This document shows positions 52,258 to 61,940 of a stretch of 64,000 nt of DNA, piece by piece (position 1 is the first letter of the stretch; each line of letters opens with the position of its first letter). The stretch covers positions 1,736,001 to 1,800,000 of the forward strand of contig NZ_AP022826.1 in the NCBI RefSeq assembly GCF_014466985.1, given 5' to 3'. The notes below the pieces were generated by a model. That model was not told the DNA's origin, searched no databases, and saw only the letters and a list, made by a program, of their open reading frames with translations. The DNA comes from Nitrosophilus labii. GTDB taxonomy: Bacteria > Campylobacterota > Campylobacteria > Campylobacterales > Nitratiruptoraceae. The position numbers were made by a program, and so were the translations under genes.

Positions 52258-54470
52258 GTGGCTAACCAAAAGAGTCTAATCATAGTAGAATCACCAGCAA
52301 AAGCAAGAACTATAAAAAATTTTTTGGGTAAAAATTATGAAGTTATAGCTTCAAAAGGACATATAAGAGATCTTCCCAAAAGCAGTTTCGGAATCAAAAT
52401 AGAAGATGGGCGTTTTGAACCTCAATATAGAGTAGACAAAGAGCATTCAAACATCGTAAAAGAGATAAAAGATCTTGCAAAAAAGAGCTCTACAGTCTAT
52501 ATAGCCACAGACGAGGATAGAGAGGGAGAGGCTATCGGATACCATATAGCAAAAGCCATAGGAAAAGAGCCCGAAAAACTTCCTAGAATCGTCTTTCACG
52601 AAATCACAAAAAACGCTATAAAAAAAGCTTTGGAAAATCCTAGAACTATCGATATGGATAGAGTTAACGCCCAACAGGCGAGAAGACTTCTTGATAGAAT
52701 AGTAGGTTATAAACTATCTCCTCTTTTATCTTCTAAAATCCAAAGGGGATTGAGTGCCGGTAGAGTCCAAAGTGCCGCACTAAAACTGGTAGTAGATAGA
52801 GAAAGGGAGATAAAAGCTTTCGTTCCTGAAGAATACTGGAGTATTGAAGCAGTTTTCAACGAAAATATTGAGAGTCAACTTGTAGAGTTCCAAGGAGAAA
52901 AGATAGAAAAACTCTCAATCAAAAAACAAGAAGAGGCTAAAAAGATTGTCGAAACCCTAAAAGGTGAAGAGTTCAGAGTAGCAAAAATAGAAAAAAAACA
53001 GAGAATCACCAAATCACCTCCTCCTTTTATGACATCTACTTTGCAACAGAGTGCCTCTACACAACTTGGCTTTAGTCCCAAAAAGACAATGATGATCGCT
53101 CAAAAACTTTATGAGGGAGTTCAAACCGACAAAGGAATTACCGGAATCATCACATATATGAGAACCGATAGCCTAAATATAGCAAAAGAGGCAGTAGAAG
53201 CCGCAAGAGAAAAGATAGAAAAAAGCTTTTCGAAAGAGTATTTGCCGGAAAAACCTAAAATCTATACAACAAAAAGTAAAGGAGCGCAAGAGGCTCATGA
53301 AGCCATTAGACCTACGATGATAGATTTTACTCCACAGATTGCGGCACAGTTTCTTAATAAAGATGAACTCAAACTATATACTCTAATCTATAACAGATTT
53401 CTTGCTTCTCAGGCAAAAGACGCTATTTTTGAAACTCAAACAATATACTTTGCTTCAGATGACGGAGTTTTTAAAGCAAGCGGCAGAAGGCTTGTTTTTG
53501 ACGGTTTTTACAAGATTTTGGGAGGAGCAGAAAAAGAGAAACTTCTTCCTAAGCTAAAAGAGGGTGAAAAAGTAAGTTTAACAAAGTTAGAGGCTATTCA
53601 GCATTTTACGGAGCCTCCAAGCAGATACTCCGAAGCTAGTCTCATTAAAAAACTAGAATCACTAGGTATAGGAAGACCAAGTACCTACGCTCCAACAATT
53701 GCTCTGCTTCAGGCTAGAAACTATATAGAGATAGAAAAAAAACAGCTCAAACCAACAGATATTGCCTTTAAAGTTATAGAGGTTTTAGAAGAGCATTTTC
53801 CAAATATAGTCGATAGCTCATTTACTGCAAAGATGGAAGAAGAGTTGGACGAAATCGCCGAAGCCAAAAAGGATTGGCAAAAAGTTTTAGCCGAATTTTA
53901 CGAGCCATTCATAGCTCAGATAGAAAAAGGAAAAAAAGAGATAAAAAGCCAAAAAATAGCTATACCGGTAGGCAGAAACTGCCCTGAATGCGGAGCAGAA
54001 CTTATAAAAAGAAATGGGAGATTTGGCGAATTTATAGCATGCAGTGCCTTTCCAAAGTGCAAATATACCGAACAGATTGAAGATGATAAAAAAGTGAGGA
54101 GAAAAGTGAAGAAAAAAGTGAAGAGATATGCGATAAATGCGGCTCATCTATGGTTATAAAAAGTGGCCCTAGAGGAAAATTTTTAGCATGTAGCGCATAC
54201 CCAAAATGTAAAAATACAAAACCTCTAACTCAGCCTAAAAAACTTGATGTAAAATGTCCCGAGTGCGGAGGAGAAATAGTTGAGAGATATTCAAAAAGAG
54301 GGAAATTTTTTGGATGCTCCAACTATCCAAAATGTACTTTTATATCCAAATTTGAACCAGCCACAACAAAATGTCCTAAATGCGGATATATGATGGCTAA
54401 AAGAACATACAGAAACAAAGAGGTATTTGAGTGTATAAAATGTAAACATAGAGAGGAGATTAGTCATTAG
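52258..54470 (+). pseudogene. topA: DNA topoisomerase I, with a -1 frameshift near the 3' end
   Basis: GTG start, seven bases after AAAAGG. The first frame (52258-54159) gives KSLIIVESPAKARTIKNFL, ATDEDREGEAIGYHIA, NAQQARRLLDRIVGYKLSPLL, active-site ITYMRTDSLNIA and one CPECGAELIKRNGRFGEFIACS zinc finger. At 54088-54093 six A's follow GAT. There the coding continues in the -1 frame through SEEKSEE, CDKCGSSMVIKSGPRGKFLACS and two more four-Cys fingers to 54470. With seven A's it would be a single ~737-residue TopA. The catalytic part is complete, so a truncated enzyme could still work. It may be a read error, a real mutation or slippage. Confidence 0.88.
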
Positions 54471-54490
54471 TAATTAGTAATTAGTCATTG
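54461..54490. repeat. heptamer repeats at the topA stop
   Basis: Four units of AGTCATT/AGTAATT type run from the last codons of topA through its TAG stop into the phosphoesterase ribosome site, a short one-armed locus. Confidence 0.65.
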
Positions 54491-54498
54491 GAGAAAAG

Positions 54499-54993
54499 AT
54501 GAAAATAGGAATAATCTCTGATACTCACAATAAAGTAGAATATACAAAAGAAGCCATAGAGTTTCTTAAATCGCAAGATATCAAATACCTTCTGCATGCC
54601 GGAGATATTGGAAAAGATGTGCTGGATTTTTTAATAAAAGAAAATCTAAACTTTATTGCGGTTTTAGGTAACACCGATACCAATATACCAATACATCAAT
54701 ACACCAATTTTCCAATATACAAAGAGCCTTACTATTTCAAAATTGAAAATAAAAGTTTTAAATTAATGCACCATCCTTACTATTTAACAGCAGATACTGA
54801 TGTTATAATCTACGGACATCTACATAAGTTTAAGTGCGATAGAAAAAAGAGTCTATACATAAATCCCGGAGAAGTATGCGCTAGAGAAAAGCCATTAAGC
54901 GAGTGCGCAATACTAGATACAGAAGATTTAAACGTTTATTACTGTTTTAGGAAATTAAGAACTAGTAATTGGGAATTAGTAAAAAAGTGCTAA
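54499..54993 (+). CDS. YfcE/MJ0936-type metallophosphoesterase with repeat insertion
   Basis: 164 residues of calcineurin-like fold: KIGIISDTHNK (Asp-x-His metal ligands), LLHAGDIGKD, VLGNTDTN (Asn ligand), LMHHPYY, IIYGHLHKFK and INPGE. Probably a Mn-dependent phosphodiesterase. The loop after GNTD, DTNIPIHQYTNFPIYKEP, is encoded by an eight-base repeat array (54677-54724), and the tail RTSNWELVKKC comes from AATTGGG-type repeats. ATG follows GGAGAAAAG. Confidence 0.86.
   Translation: MKIGIISDTHNKVEYTKEAIEFLKSQDIKYLLHAGDIGKDVLDFLIKENLNFIAVLGNTDTNIPIHQYTNFPIYKEPYYFKIENKSFKLMHHPYYLTADTDVIIYGHLHKFKCDRKKSLYINPGEVCAREKPLSECAILDTEDLNVYYCFRKLRTSNWELVKKC
54677..54724 (+). repeat. in-frame octamer array inside the phosphoesterase gene
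   Basis: Six consecutive 8-base units of ATACCAAT and its variants (ACATCAAT, ACACCAAT, TTTCCAAT). Three units make 24 bases, so the array keeps frame. Its first 16 bases equal 30483-30498 in an intergenic locus. It codes a loop after the GNTD motif, away from the metal site. Confidence 0.8.
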
Positions 54994-55015
54994 AATTACC
55001 AATCTCCAATTATTA
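54962..55015. repeat. heptamer-repeat hairpin at phosphoesterase end, upstream of bioB
   Basis: The left arm (54962-54980), AGTAATTGGGAATTAGTA, is within the last phosphoesterase codons; the right arm (54995-55015) has TTACCAATCTCCAATT. They pair across a short loop around the stop codon. Confidence 0.7.
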
Positions 55016-55030
55016 AGTGGAAGGTTGTAT

Positions 55031-55870
55031 ATGAAAGTATATCTTTGCGCCATATCAAATATCTCAAGCGGCGTGTGTGCCGAGGATTGTGCTTTTTGTA
55101 CTCAAAGTACTAAATATAAAGCCGATATAGAAAGATACAAATACAAATCGATAAAAAAAATAGTGCAAGAGGCTAAAAAAGCCAAGTCTTCAAAAGCTAT
55201 CGGCTTTTGTCTTGTCACCGCGGGAAAAGGTATAGATGATAAGATACTAGATTTTATATGCGAAGCTGCCATGGCAGTAAAAAAAGAGGTTCCAGATATA
55301 TCGTTGATTGGCTGCAACGGAACTGCAAGCGTAGAGCAGCTAAAAGAGTTAAAAAAAGCGGGCATAGAAAATTACAACCATAATCTTGAGAGCGCCAAAA
55401 GTTTTTACAAAAATATCTGCACTACCCATACTTGGGAAGAAAGATACCAAACATGCCTTAATGCAAAAGAGGCCGGGCTTAATCTCTGTACAGGCGGAAT
55501 TTTTGGTCTTGGAGAGAGTAAAGAACAAAGAGAAGAGCTTTTAAAACAGATAGCTTCACTAAATCCTATGAGTGTGCCTATAAACTTTTTCCACCCTAAT
55601 CCGGCTCTTCCTCTTCCAAAACATATTATGAAAAAGAGTGAAGCTTTAGAGATCATAAAAAAAGCTAGAGAACTGATGAGTAATGCTATGATAATGGTTG
55701 CCGGTGGAAGAGAACTAGTCTTTAAAGATGAATGGCCTCTTATCTTAAAAGCCGGAGCAAACTCTATAGTAGTTGGAGACTATCTTACAACAAAAGGTGA
55801 AGAAGCCTCCAAAGATATAGATATATTAACGAAATTGGGATATGAGATAGCCCAAAGTTGTCATGAGTAA
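55031..55870 (+). CDS. bioB: biotin synthase
   Basis: 279 residues, the short form seen in Campylobacter. Radical-SAM cysteines CAEDCAFC near residue 18, in ISNISSGVCAEDCAFCTQS. Family segments ATAGK-like LVTAGKG, YNHNLESAKSFY, TWEERYQTC, GGIFGLGESKEQR, PINFFHPNPALPLP and MVAGGRE. It adds sulfur to dethiobiotin. ATG at 55031 has GGAAGG six bases upstream; a TTG two codons earlier is also open. AccB is the likely user. Confidence 0.93.
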   Translation: MKVYLCAISNISSGVCAEDCAFCTQSTKYKADIERYKYKSIKKIVQEAKKAKSSKAIGFCLVTAGKGIDDKILDFICEAAMAVKKEVPDISLIGCNGTASVEQLKELKKAGIENYNHNLESAKSFYKNICTTHTWEERYQTCLNAKEAGLNLCTGGIFGLGESKEQREELLKQIASLNPMSVPINFFHPNPALPLPKHIMKKSEALEIIKKARELMSNAMIMVAGGRELVFKDEWPLILKAGANSIVVGDYLTTKGEEASKDIDILTKLGYEIAQSCHE

Positions 55871-57020
55871 TGAGTTAATTATCATCGTCACCCTTTCTCT
55901 CTTGATTTTTGCAACACCTTTTTTGGCAAAAATCACTAGACTTCCTACAAGCGTTCTGGAGATAATATTTGGCTCCGTAGCTGGAACAGTAGGACTTTTA
56001 CATCATATAGAACTTTTTGAACTCGTAGCTGAGTTCGGGTTTTTGTATCTAATGTTTTTAGCCGGCCTTGAAGTAGATTTAAAAAAAGTTATCAATACTG
56101 ATAAAAAACTTCTAAAAAGAGGAATGTTTTATATACTAAGTCTTTATATACTCTCATTCTTAACGGTAAAATACCTCAATTTAAGCAATATTTTTATTGC
56201 TATCTTACCCCTTATATCCGTAGGACTAATAGCTGCTCTTATAAAAGAGTTTGGGAAAAAGGTTAAATGGTTAGAACTATCCATGACTATAGGTTCTTTA
56301 GGAGAAGTTGTTTCCATAGCAGTACTAACTATAATAAGCGCCGGTTTCGAGTTTGGATATGGAGGCAAATTTTATGAAACGATTTTTTATCTATCTATAT
56401 TTTTACTTCTTATTTTAGGTATTTTCAAATTTTTACAAATCCTTTTTTGGTGGTATCCGGAAATCAAAACCACCCTGATGCCTAGGATCGATAAAGAAGA
56501 ACAAGATATAAGGCTCTCTATGGCTATATTTTTTATTTTCATAGCCATTATGGTATATCTAAAGCTTGAAGTGGCGTTTGGCGCTTTTATAGCAGGAATT
56601 TTCATTGCTACCTTTTTTGAACACAAAAAGGCACTGCCGCATAAACTTTCCTCATTCGGTTTTGGTTTTTTCGTTCCAATATTTTTTATATATACAGGAA
56701 GCTCTTTTAAACTTAGTGCTTTACTAATGGACGGTTTAGTACAAAAAGCTTTAATGATAACTTTTTTGATGATCTTTATTAGAGTTGCCTCCTCTTTTGT
56801 ATTTATAAAAATTTTAGGATTTAAAAACTCTTTGCTTTTTGGGCTTTCTCACTCTATGCCGTTAACGCTTTTAGTGGCTATAGCTACATTGGCTTATCAC
56901 GCAAAAAGTATCGATAATTTTTACTATCTCGCATTTATTTTGGCAAGTCTATTTGAAGTATTGATTGTTATGACATCTATCAAAATCATAATGAAGCTAA
57001 AACGAACTAATGCCGTTTAA
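55863..57020 (+). CDS. cation/proton antiporter (CPA2, KefB/NapA-like)
   Basis: 385 residues with about 12 membrane helices. LARKI-like TRLPTSVLEIIFGSVAGTVGLL and FLYLMFLAGLEVDLKKV are the CPA2 N-terminal motifs; FAGFIAGIF-type VAFGAFIAGIFIATFF and GFGFFVPIFFIYTGSSF follow in the second half. No TrkA-N domain, so it is a minimal Na+/H+ or K+/H+ exchanger. The ATG overlaps bioB by 8 bases and its end overlaps the convergent AMIN-like gene by 14. Confidence 0.87.
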   Translation: MSNELIIIVTLSLLIFATPFLAKITRLPTSVLEIIFGSVAGTVGLLHHIELFELVAEFGFLYLMFLAGLEVDLKKVINTDKKLLKRGMFYILSLYILSFLTVKYLNLSNIFIAILPLISVGLIAALIKEFGKKVKWLELSMTIGSLGEVVSIAVLTIISAGFEFGYGGKFYETIFYLSIFLLLILGIFKFLQILFWWYPEIKTTLMPRIDKEEQDIRLSMAIFFIFIAIMVYLKLEVAFGAFIAGIFIATFFEHKKALPHKLSSFGFGFFVPIFFIYTGSSFKLSALLMDGLVQKALMITFLMIFIRVASSFVFIKILGFKNSLLFGLSHSMPLTLLVAIATLAYHAKSIDNFYYLAFILASLFEVLIVMTSIKIIMKLKRTNAV

Positions 57021-57456
57021 AAGTAAGTTTGTAGCCATCTTTCTTTTTAGAAAGCTTATAAGAGCAATCTTTTTTAAATGTTAGAGCGATTCTATAATAG
57101 CCTTTATGTGCTCCCAGCGCTATTTCATTTATACATTGGTTATTTTTAATTTTTGCTCTTTTTGTTTTGAAGCTTCTGTTTGATTTAAAATCCAAAACAA
57201 CCTTTTTCGGATTCTCTATAGTAAAATTTCTAATGAGTCCATCTTTAGTTTTTAAAAAAATATACTTTTTTGCAACACTAAGACTTAGCCATCTAAAAAG
57301 TTTTATAACCTCTTTTTCCTCTTTTTTAGACGATGCTTTTTTTAAAGTACTCTTATGGGGCAAGGTTTTTAGAGTCTTCGTTTTTGCAGGCTCGAAAGGA
57401 TTCTCTCTAGCAACAATCATACTAAAAGCTACAATTAAAAAAACTATATATCTCAC
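57007..57456 (-). CDS. periplasmic AMIN-like protein
   Basis: 149 residues: signal peptide (MRYIVFLIVAFSMIVARENPF), a Lys-rich linker, then a beta-rich domain with LFRWLSLSVAKKYIFLKTKDGLIRNF, IENPKKVVLDFKSNRSFK and HKGYYRIALTFKKDC, as in AMIN domains that target cell-wall proteins to the septum or pili. The call is by pattern. ATG overlaps the stop of the FtsB-like gene. A similar gene precedes eno in C. jejuni from memory (Cj1671c). Confidence 0.6.
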   Translation of the reverse strand: MRYIVFLIVAFSMIVARENPFEPAKTKTLKTLPHKSTLKKASSKKEEKEVIKLFRWLSLSVAKKYIFLKTKDGLIRNFTIENPKKVVLDFKSNRSFKTKRAKIKNNQCINEIALGAHKGYYRIALTFKKDCSYKLSKKKDGYKLTFKRH

Positions 57457-57722
57457 TCCGGCTCCAACTGTTTTAATTCAAAATACTCTTTTTGCAATCT
57501 GGCATTTTCCTCTTTCAGTCTTTGAACCTCTCTTTTTAAAGCTCTCTCTTTGTTTTGAATCTCTATCAAAACCTCCACTGAATCTTTTCCAAAAAGAAGA
57601 TTTCCTATATAGACACCTATAGCTATTATCAAAACGAGTGCGGCCAAAACTTTGACCGCATATAAAACTAGATATTTTTTACCGGCTCCTAAACCTATGA
57701 GATCATCGATAATCTCTCTCAT
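57453..57722 (-). CDS. FtsB/DivIC-like septum-formation protein
   Basis: 89 residues: short cytoplasmic start, one helix (YAVKVLAALVLIIAIGVYIGNLLFG), then a coiled coil (LIEIQNKERALKREVQRLKEENARLQKEYFELKQLEP). That layout matches FtsB-type divisome proteins, and FtsB is often next to eno. It lies 10 bases after eno and overlaps the AMIN-like gene by 4. Confidence 0.72.
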   Translation of the reverse strand: MREIIDDLIGLGAGKKYLVLYAVKVLAALVLIIAIGVYIGNLLFGKDSVEVLIEIQNKERALKREVQRLKEENARLQKEYFELKQLEPE

Positions 57723-57732
57723 AAAATTTCAC

Positions 57733-58998
57733 TTAAAAAAGCTCTTTGCCGATATATTCACCATATAAAAGATCTCTTTCTATCTCTATAAGTCTATTGT
57801 ATTTAGCAGTTCTTTCACCTCTAGCCGGTGCGCCAGTTTTTATCTGAGCAGTATTTAACGCAACAGCAAAATCGGCTATAAAAGCATCTTCGCTCTCACC
57901 ACTTCTGTGACTCATAACGCAATTGTAACCGTTTCTTTGAGCTAGTCTCACTGTCTGCATAGTCTCACTTACGGTTCCTATCTGATTAGGCTTAATTAAA
58001 ATTGCGTTTGCTATGCTTTTTTCGATACCCTCTTTCAAAATCTTTTTATTTGTAACAAAAAGGTCATCCCCTACAAGTTGAATTTTATCTCCAAGTTTAT
58101 CAGTAAGCACCTTCCATCCTTCCCAATCATCTTCAGCCATCCCGTCTTCTATAGAGACTATAGGAAACTTACTTACAAGCTCAACATAATAGTCTGCCAA
58201 CTCTTCAGCGCTTAAAACTCTATTTTCGCCTTTTAGATTATATTTACCCTCTTCATATAGTTCGCTACTTGCCACATCCAAAGCTATTGTAACCTCCTCG
58301 CCAGGTTTATAACCAGCTTTTTCTATTGCTCTTAAAATATACTCGATAGGCTCGGCATTATTTTTCAGATTTGGAGCAAAACCACCCTCGTCTCCTAAAG
58401 CTGTAGAGTGACCATCGTTGTTAATCAGTTTTTTAAGCGTATGGTATATTTCGCTGCTAGCTCTTAGAGCCTCTTTAAAATCATCAAATCCTGTAGGCAT
58501 TATCATATACTCTTGGAAATCCACACTGTTATCTGCATGTGCTCCGCCGTTGATGATATTTAACATTGGAGTAGGTAAAATTACTCCGTTAGCTCCCCCA
58601 AGATACCTGTAAAGAGGTAGATTAAGACTCTTAGCGGCCGCTCTTGCCACGGCCATAGATACTCCCAAAACCGCATTTGCGCCAAGTTTTGAGTAATTTT
58701 CCGTACCGTCAAGCTCTTTCATAATAGCATCAATCTCAGTTTGATTGTATGGGCTTAAACCTACAAGTTCATCCGCAATAGCAACATCAACATTTTCACA
58801 AGCTTTTAAAACGCCTTTACCCAAAAATCTCTCATCGCCGTCTCTAAGTTCCAAAGCCTCTCTTTTTCCAGTACTAGCACCACTTGGTACTATAGCACTA
58901 GCTACTGTTCCATCACTTAAAACTACAGTAGCTTTTACGGTAGGATTTCCCCTGCTATCAAGAACCTCCTGGGCAAAAACATTATCTATATATACCAT
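57733..58998 (-). CDS. eno: enolase
   Basis: 421 residues. [19 protein letters not shown] start, [105 protein letters not shown] and SHRSGESED are diagnostic. It interconverts 2-phosphoglycerate and PEP. ATG 58998 follows AAGGAG by five bases. It heads a unit with the FtsB-like and AMIN-like genes, and follows recA. Confidence 0.97.
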   Translation of the reverse strand: MVYIDNVFAQEVLDSRGNPTVKATVVLSDGTVASAIVPSGASTGKREALELRDGDERFLGKGVLKACENVDVAIADELVGLSPYNQTEIDAIMKELDGTENYSKLGANAVLGVSMAVARAAAKSLNLPLYRYLGGANGVILPTPMLNIINGGAHADNSVDFQEYMIMPTGFDDFKEALRASSEIYHTLKKLINNDGHSTALGDEGGFAPNLKNNAEPIEYILRAIEKAGYKPGEEVTIALDVASSELYEEGKYNLKGENRVLSAEELADYYVELVSKFPIVSIEDGMAEDDWEGWKVLTDKLGDKIQLVGDDLFVTNKKILKEGIEKSIANAILIKPNQIGTVSETMQTVRLAQRNGYNCVMSHRSGESEDAFIADFAVALNTAQIKTGAPARGERTAKYNRLIEIERDLLYGEYIGKELF

Positions 58999-59032
58999 CA
59001 AATCTCCTTGTTTAATTCGTAATTTTTAATTT

Positions 59033-59051
59033 AAATCGCGACAAGCGATTT
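59033..59051. terminator. hairpin between recA and eno
   Basis: AAATCGC and GCGATTT enclose a GACAA loop, in AT-rich flanks (AAATTTTT on the recA-distal side). It could end recA transcription or attenuate entry into eno; no long T run, so the effect may be partial. Confidence 0.45.
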
Positions 59052-59110
59052 GAAAAATTTTATTTTATACCACTCCTACTAATGACTCAATAACAAAAAA
59101 ATAAACTATT

Positions 59111-60145
59111 CTAATCTTCATTCATCTCTTCATCGGGTACCATCATAACGCTATCGTTTATACCCATAGCATTTTTTATCTCGTTTTCAATCTCAGCCGC
59201 AACTTCAGGATGCTCTTTTAGATATGCTTTAACGTTTTCTCTTCCTTGGCCAAGTTTAATGTCTTTATAACTAAACCAGCTGCCGCTTTTATCGACAATA
59301 TCAAGCTTTACTCCGTAATCTACAATCTCTCCCTCTTTGCTTATTCCTTCACCAAACATTATGTCAAATTCCGCTTGTCTAAATGGAGGAGCTACTTTGT
59401 TTTTCACAACTTTTGCCCTAACTCTATTCCCTATCTGATTTTCACCCTGTTTTAAAGTGGCAATTCTTCGTACGTCTATTCTAACTGAAGCATAAAACTT
59501 CAAAGCATTCCCACCTGTAGTGGTTTCAGGCGTACCATAACCCATTGCACCTATTTTCATACGAATTTGGTTTATAAAAATTACGGTGGTATTCATTTTA
59601 TGTAGAACACCCGTTAATTTTCTCAGAGCCTGACTCATAAGCCTTGCTTGAAGTCCCATGTGACTATCGCCCATCTCTCCTTCTATCTCGGCTTTTGGAG
59701 TAAGTGCGGCTACGGAGTCAATAACTATAACATCAACTGCGCCGCTTCTAGCAATAGTTTCAACAATATCTAAAGCCTGCTCACCAAAATCTGGCTGTGA
59801 AACAAGTAAGTTTTCAACATCTACTCCCAAATTTTTGGCATATAAAACATCTAAAGCGTGTTCTGCATCTATAAAAGCGCAGACTCCCCCATCTTTTTGT
59901 GCTTCAGCTATAATTTGAAGAGCCAAAGTGGTTTTTCCCGAACTCTCCGGTCCATAAATCTCTATAATTCTTCCCTTTGGAACTCCTCCTATTCCAAGGG
60001 CAAGATCAAGTCCTAAAGAACCTGTACTTATAGCTGCAATAGGTTCAATCTCTTTTTCGCCAAGCTTTACTAAAGCCCCTTTTCCGAAAGCTTTATCAAT
60101 CTGTTTAATAGCGAGTTCCAGCGCTTTTGCTTTATTTGAATCCAT
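59111..60145 (-). CDS. recA: recombinase A
   Basis: 344 residues. Walker [11 protein letters not shown], Walker [42 protein letters not shown], loop L2 [27 protein letters not shown] and a short acidic tail [10 protein letters not shown]. It promotes strand exchange, the partner step to AddAB. Minus strand, upstream of eno, as in C. jejuni (recA Cj1673c, eno Cj1672c, from memory). Confidence 0.98.
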   Translation of the reverse strand: MDSNKAKALELAIKQIDKAFGKGALVKLGEKEIEPIAAISTGSLGLDLALGIGGVPKGRIIEIYGPESSGKTTLALQIIAEAQKDGGVCAFIDAEHALDVLYAKNLGVDVENLLVSQPDFGEQALDIVETIARSGAVDVIVIDSVAALTPKAEIEGEMGDSHMGLQARLMSQALRKLTGVLHKMNTTVIFINQIRMKIGAMGYGTPETTTGGNALKFYASVRIDVRRIATLKQGENQIGNRVRAKVVKNKVAPPFRQAEFDIMFGEGISKEGEIVDYGVKLDIVDKSGSWFSYKDIKLGQGRENVKAYLKEHPEVAAEIENEIKNAMGINDSVMMVPDEEMNED

Positions 60146-60216
60146 TCAAAACCTCTCATCATAGAAATTAATAATATTTTATCTTTTTTTAAGTAAAATA
60201 TCCATAAATATTAATA

Positions 60217-60290
60217 TTAGTAATTGGGAATTTGGAATTAGTACACATTAACTTTTCGCCAATTCCCCATTCCTAATCCCCAATTCCAAA
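60217..60290. repeat. heptamer-repeat hairpin between recA and mqnD
   Basis: The left arm (60217-60242) has AATTGGG, AATTTGG and AATTAG units; the right arm (60258-60290) has CCAATTC, CCCATTC, CTAATCC and CCAATTC units in matching phase, across a 15-base loop. It ends at the AAAGGAAAC ribosome site of mqnD, so folding could affect its translation. Confidence 0.8.
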
Positions 60291-60299
60291 AGGAAACAG

Positions 60300-61163
60300 A
60301 TGTCAACATATACTGTCGCCCACTCTCCGGATGCAGACGATGTTTTTATGTTTTATGCTATTAAATTTGGATGGGTTAGTTCCAAATATATAAGATTTGA
60401 AAACATCGCACTAGATATAGAAACTCTAAATGAGAAAGCTTTACAAAACTACTACGATATAACCGCAATCAGTTTCGCGCTATATCCTTACATAAAAAAC
60501 GATTATGCACTTTTAAAAACTGCAGTCAGTTTTGGAAAAGGATATGGCCCAAAACTTATTAAAAAAAGAGATAAAAGGCTCAAAAAAAACTTTAAAGTTG
60601 CATTAAGTGGACAATATACAACAAATGCTATGCTATTTCGTATAGCCTATCCCAATGCAAGGTTTGTATATATGAACTTTTTGGAGATAGAAAAAGCCGT
60701 AGTTGAAGGAAGAGTTGATGCGGGGGTTTTGATACATGAATCTATTTTAAATTTTGACGAATCTTTGGAAGTTGAAAAAGAGATTTGGGATATATGGATA
60801 GAATTAGCAAAAAAAGAGCTTCCTTTGCCTCTTGGCGGAATGGCTCTTAGACGCTCCATCCCACTTTTGAAAGCTATAGAGTCTGAAAATATGTTGATAA
60901 AAGCAGTCCAAGTAGCAAACAAACATAAAGATGCTATATCAAAAATGCTTATTGAGAGAAACCTTGTTAGAATAGATGACGAAAAACTAAAAATCTATCT
61001 AAATATGTATGCAAACGAAGACTCTTCTTTAATGAATGAAGAGCATTACGAAGCGCTAGATAGACTCTTTGAGATAGGTTTTGAGCATGGTTTTTACGAC
61101 ACACCTATAAAAGCGAAAGAGTATCTTATACCTTCTGAATACAAAAACGTAAGATTTTGCTAA
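60300..61163 (+). CDS. mqnD: 1,4-dihydroxy-6-naphthoate synthase MqnD
   Basis: 287 residues. AHSPDADDVFMFYAIKFGWV is the MqnD start; YDITAISFALYPYI, VSFGKGYGPKLIKK, GQYTTNAMLFRIAYP, VDAGVLIHESILNF and LPLPLGGMALRRSI follow. It acts on cyclic de-hypoxanthine futalosine in menaquinone synthesis, the same pathway as mqnA at 33 kb. murB begins directly after its stop. Confidence 0.93.
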   Translation: MSTYTVAHSPDADDVFMFYAIKFGWVSSKYIRFENIALDIETLNEKALQNYYDITAISFALYPYIKNDYALLKTAVSFGKGYGPKLIKKRDKRLKKNFKVALSGQYTTNAMLFRIAYPNARFVYMNFLEIEKAVVEGRVDAGVLIHESILNFDESLEVEKEIWDIWIELAKKELPLPLGGMALRRSIPLLKAIESENMLIKAVQVANKHKDAISKMLIERNLVRIDDEKLKIYLNMYANEDSSLMNEEHYEALDRLFEIGFEHGFYDTPIKAKEYLIPSEYKNVRFC

Positions 61164-61940
61164 ATGAAAGAAAAGATAGATCTTAAAAAATACTCCTCTA
61201 TCAAAATAGGACCCGTAGTAGATGTAGAGATTATTACAGAGATAGATAAAAAAAATGAAACCTTTTTTTTAATAGGCGGAGCCAACAATATTTTAGTATC
61301 TCCTTATCCTCCTCCTCTTGCTAAGCTCTCAAAAAAATTCGATTATATCAAGATAGAAAACGGTGAGCTTATTATAGGAGGAGCTACGCCAACAGGAAAA
61401 GTTGTCTCTTTTTGCAAAAAAAATAATATTGCGGGATTTGAGTTTTTAAGCAGACTTCCGGGAACCATAGGCGGCGCTATAAAGATGAATGCAGGAGTCA
61501 AAGAGTATGAGATAAAAAATGTTTTAAAATGGATTAAAACCTATAAAGGCAAGATCTACAAAGAAAACCTAAACTTCGGATATAGAAAAACAGATATTAA
61601 AAATATCATTTATGAGGCCGGATTTGAGTTAAAAGAGGGTTACAATGAAATTTTACGGCAAAAACTTCTGTCTCTTAGAGAAAACCAACCAAAAGAGCCA
61701 AGTGCTGGAAGCGTTTTTAAAAATCCCCCCGGAAACTTTGCCGGAAAATTGATAGAAGATGTGGGGTTGAAGGGATATAGAGTAGGAGATATGGCTTTTA
61801 GCAAAATCCACGCAAATTTTTTAGTAAATTTAGGAGCCGGTACCTTTGAAGAAGCATTAAATCTAATAGAGTTAGCAAAAAAAATGGTATATGAGAAGTA
61901 TAAAATAGCGCTTGAAGAAGAGATTATAATAGTAAAATGA
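61164..61940 (+). CDS. murB: UDP-N-acetylenolpyruvoylglucosamine reductase
   Basis: 258 residues, the short type II form. FAD-binding LIGGANNILVS, EFLSRLPGTIGGAIKMNAGVKEYEI, FGYRKTD, and SAGSVFKNPPGNFAGKLIEDVGLKGYRVGDMAFSKIHANFLVNLG with catalytic Ser and Glu. It reduces UDP-GlcNAc-enolpyruvate to UDP-MurNAc. Coupled to mqnD with no spacer. Confidence 0.95.
   Translation: MKEKIDLKKYSSIKIGPVVDVEIITEIDKKNETFFLIGGANNILVSPYPPPLAKLSKKFDYIKIENGELIIGGATPTGKVVSFCKKNNIAGFEFLSRLPGTIGGAIKMNAGVKEYEIKNVLKWIKTYKGKIYKENLNFGYRKTDIKNIIYEAGFELKEGYNEILRQKLLSLRENQPKEPSAGSVFKNPPGNFAGKLIEDVGLKGYRVGDMAFSKIHANFLVNLGAGTFEEALNLIELAKKMVYEKYKIALEEEIIIVK

Noticed and set aside
54080-54100. Classic -1 ribosomal slippery heptamer in topA
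   Set aside because: In the zero frame the codons are GAT AAA AAA GTG, so the required A-AAA-AAG phase is not met; single-site or transcriptional slippage on six A's would be weak.
54150-54470. Separate 106-residue zinc-finger protein downstream of topA
   Set aside because: The frame is open upstream of its ATG with topA-like sequence, and the fingers are those expected of the TopA C-terminus; it is the shifted end of topA.
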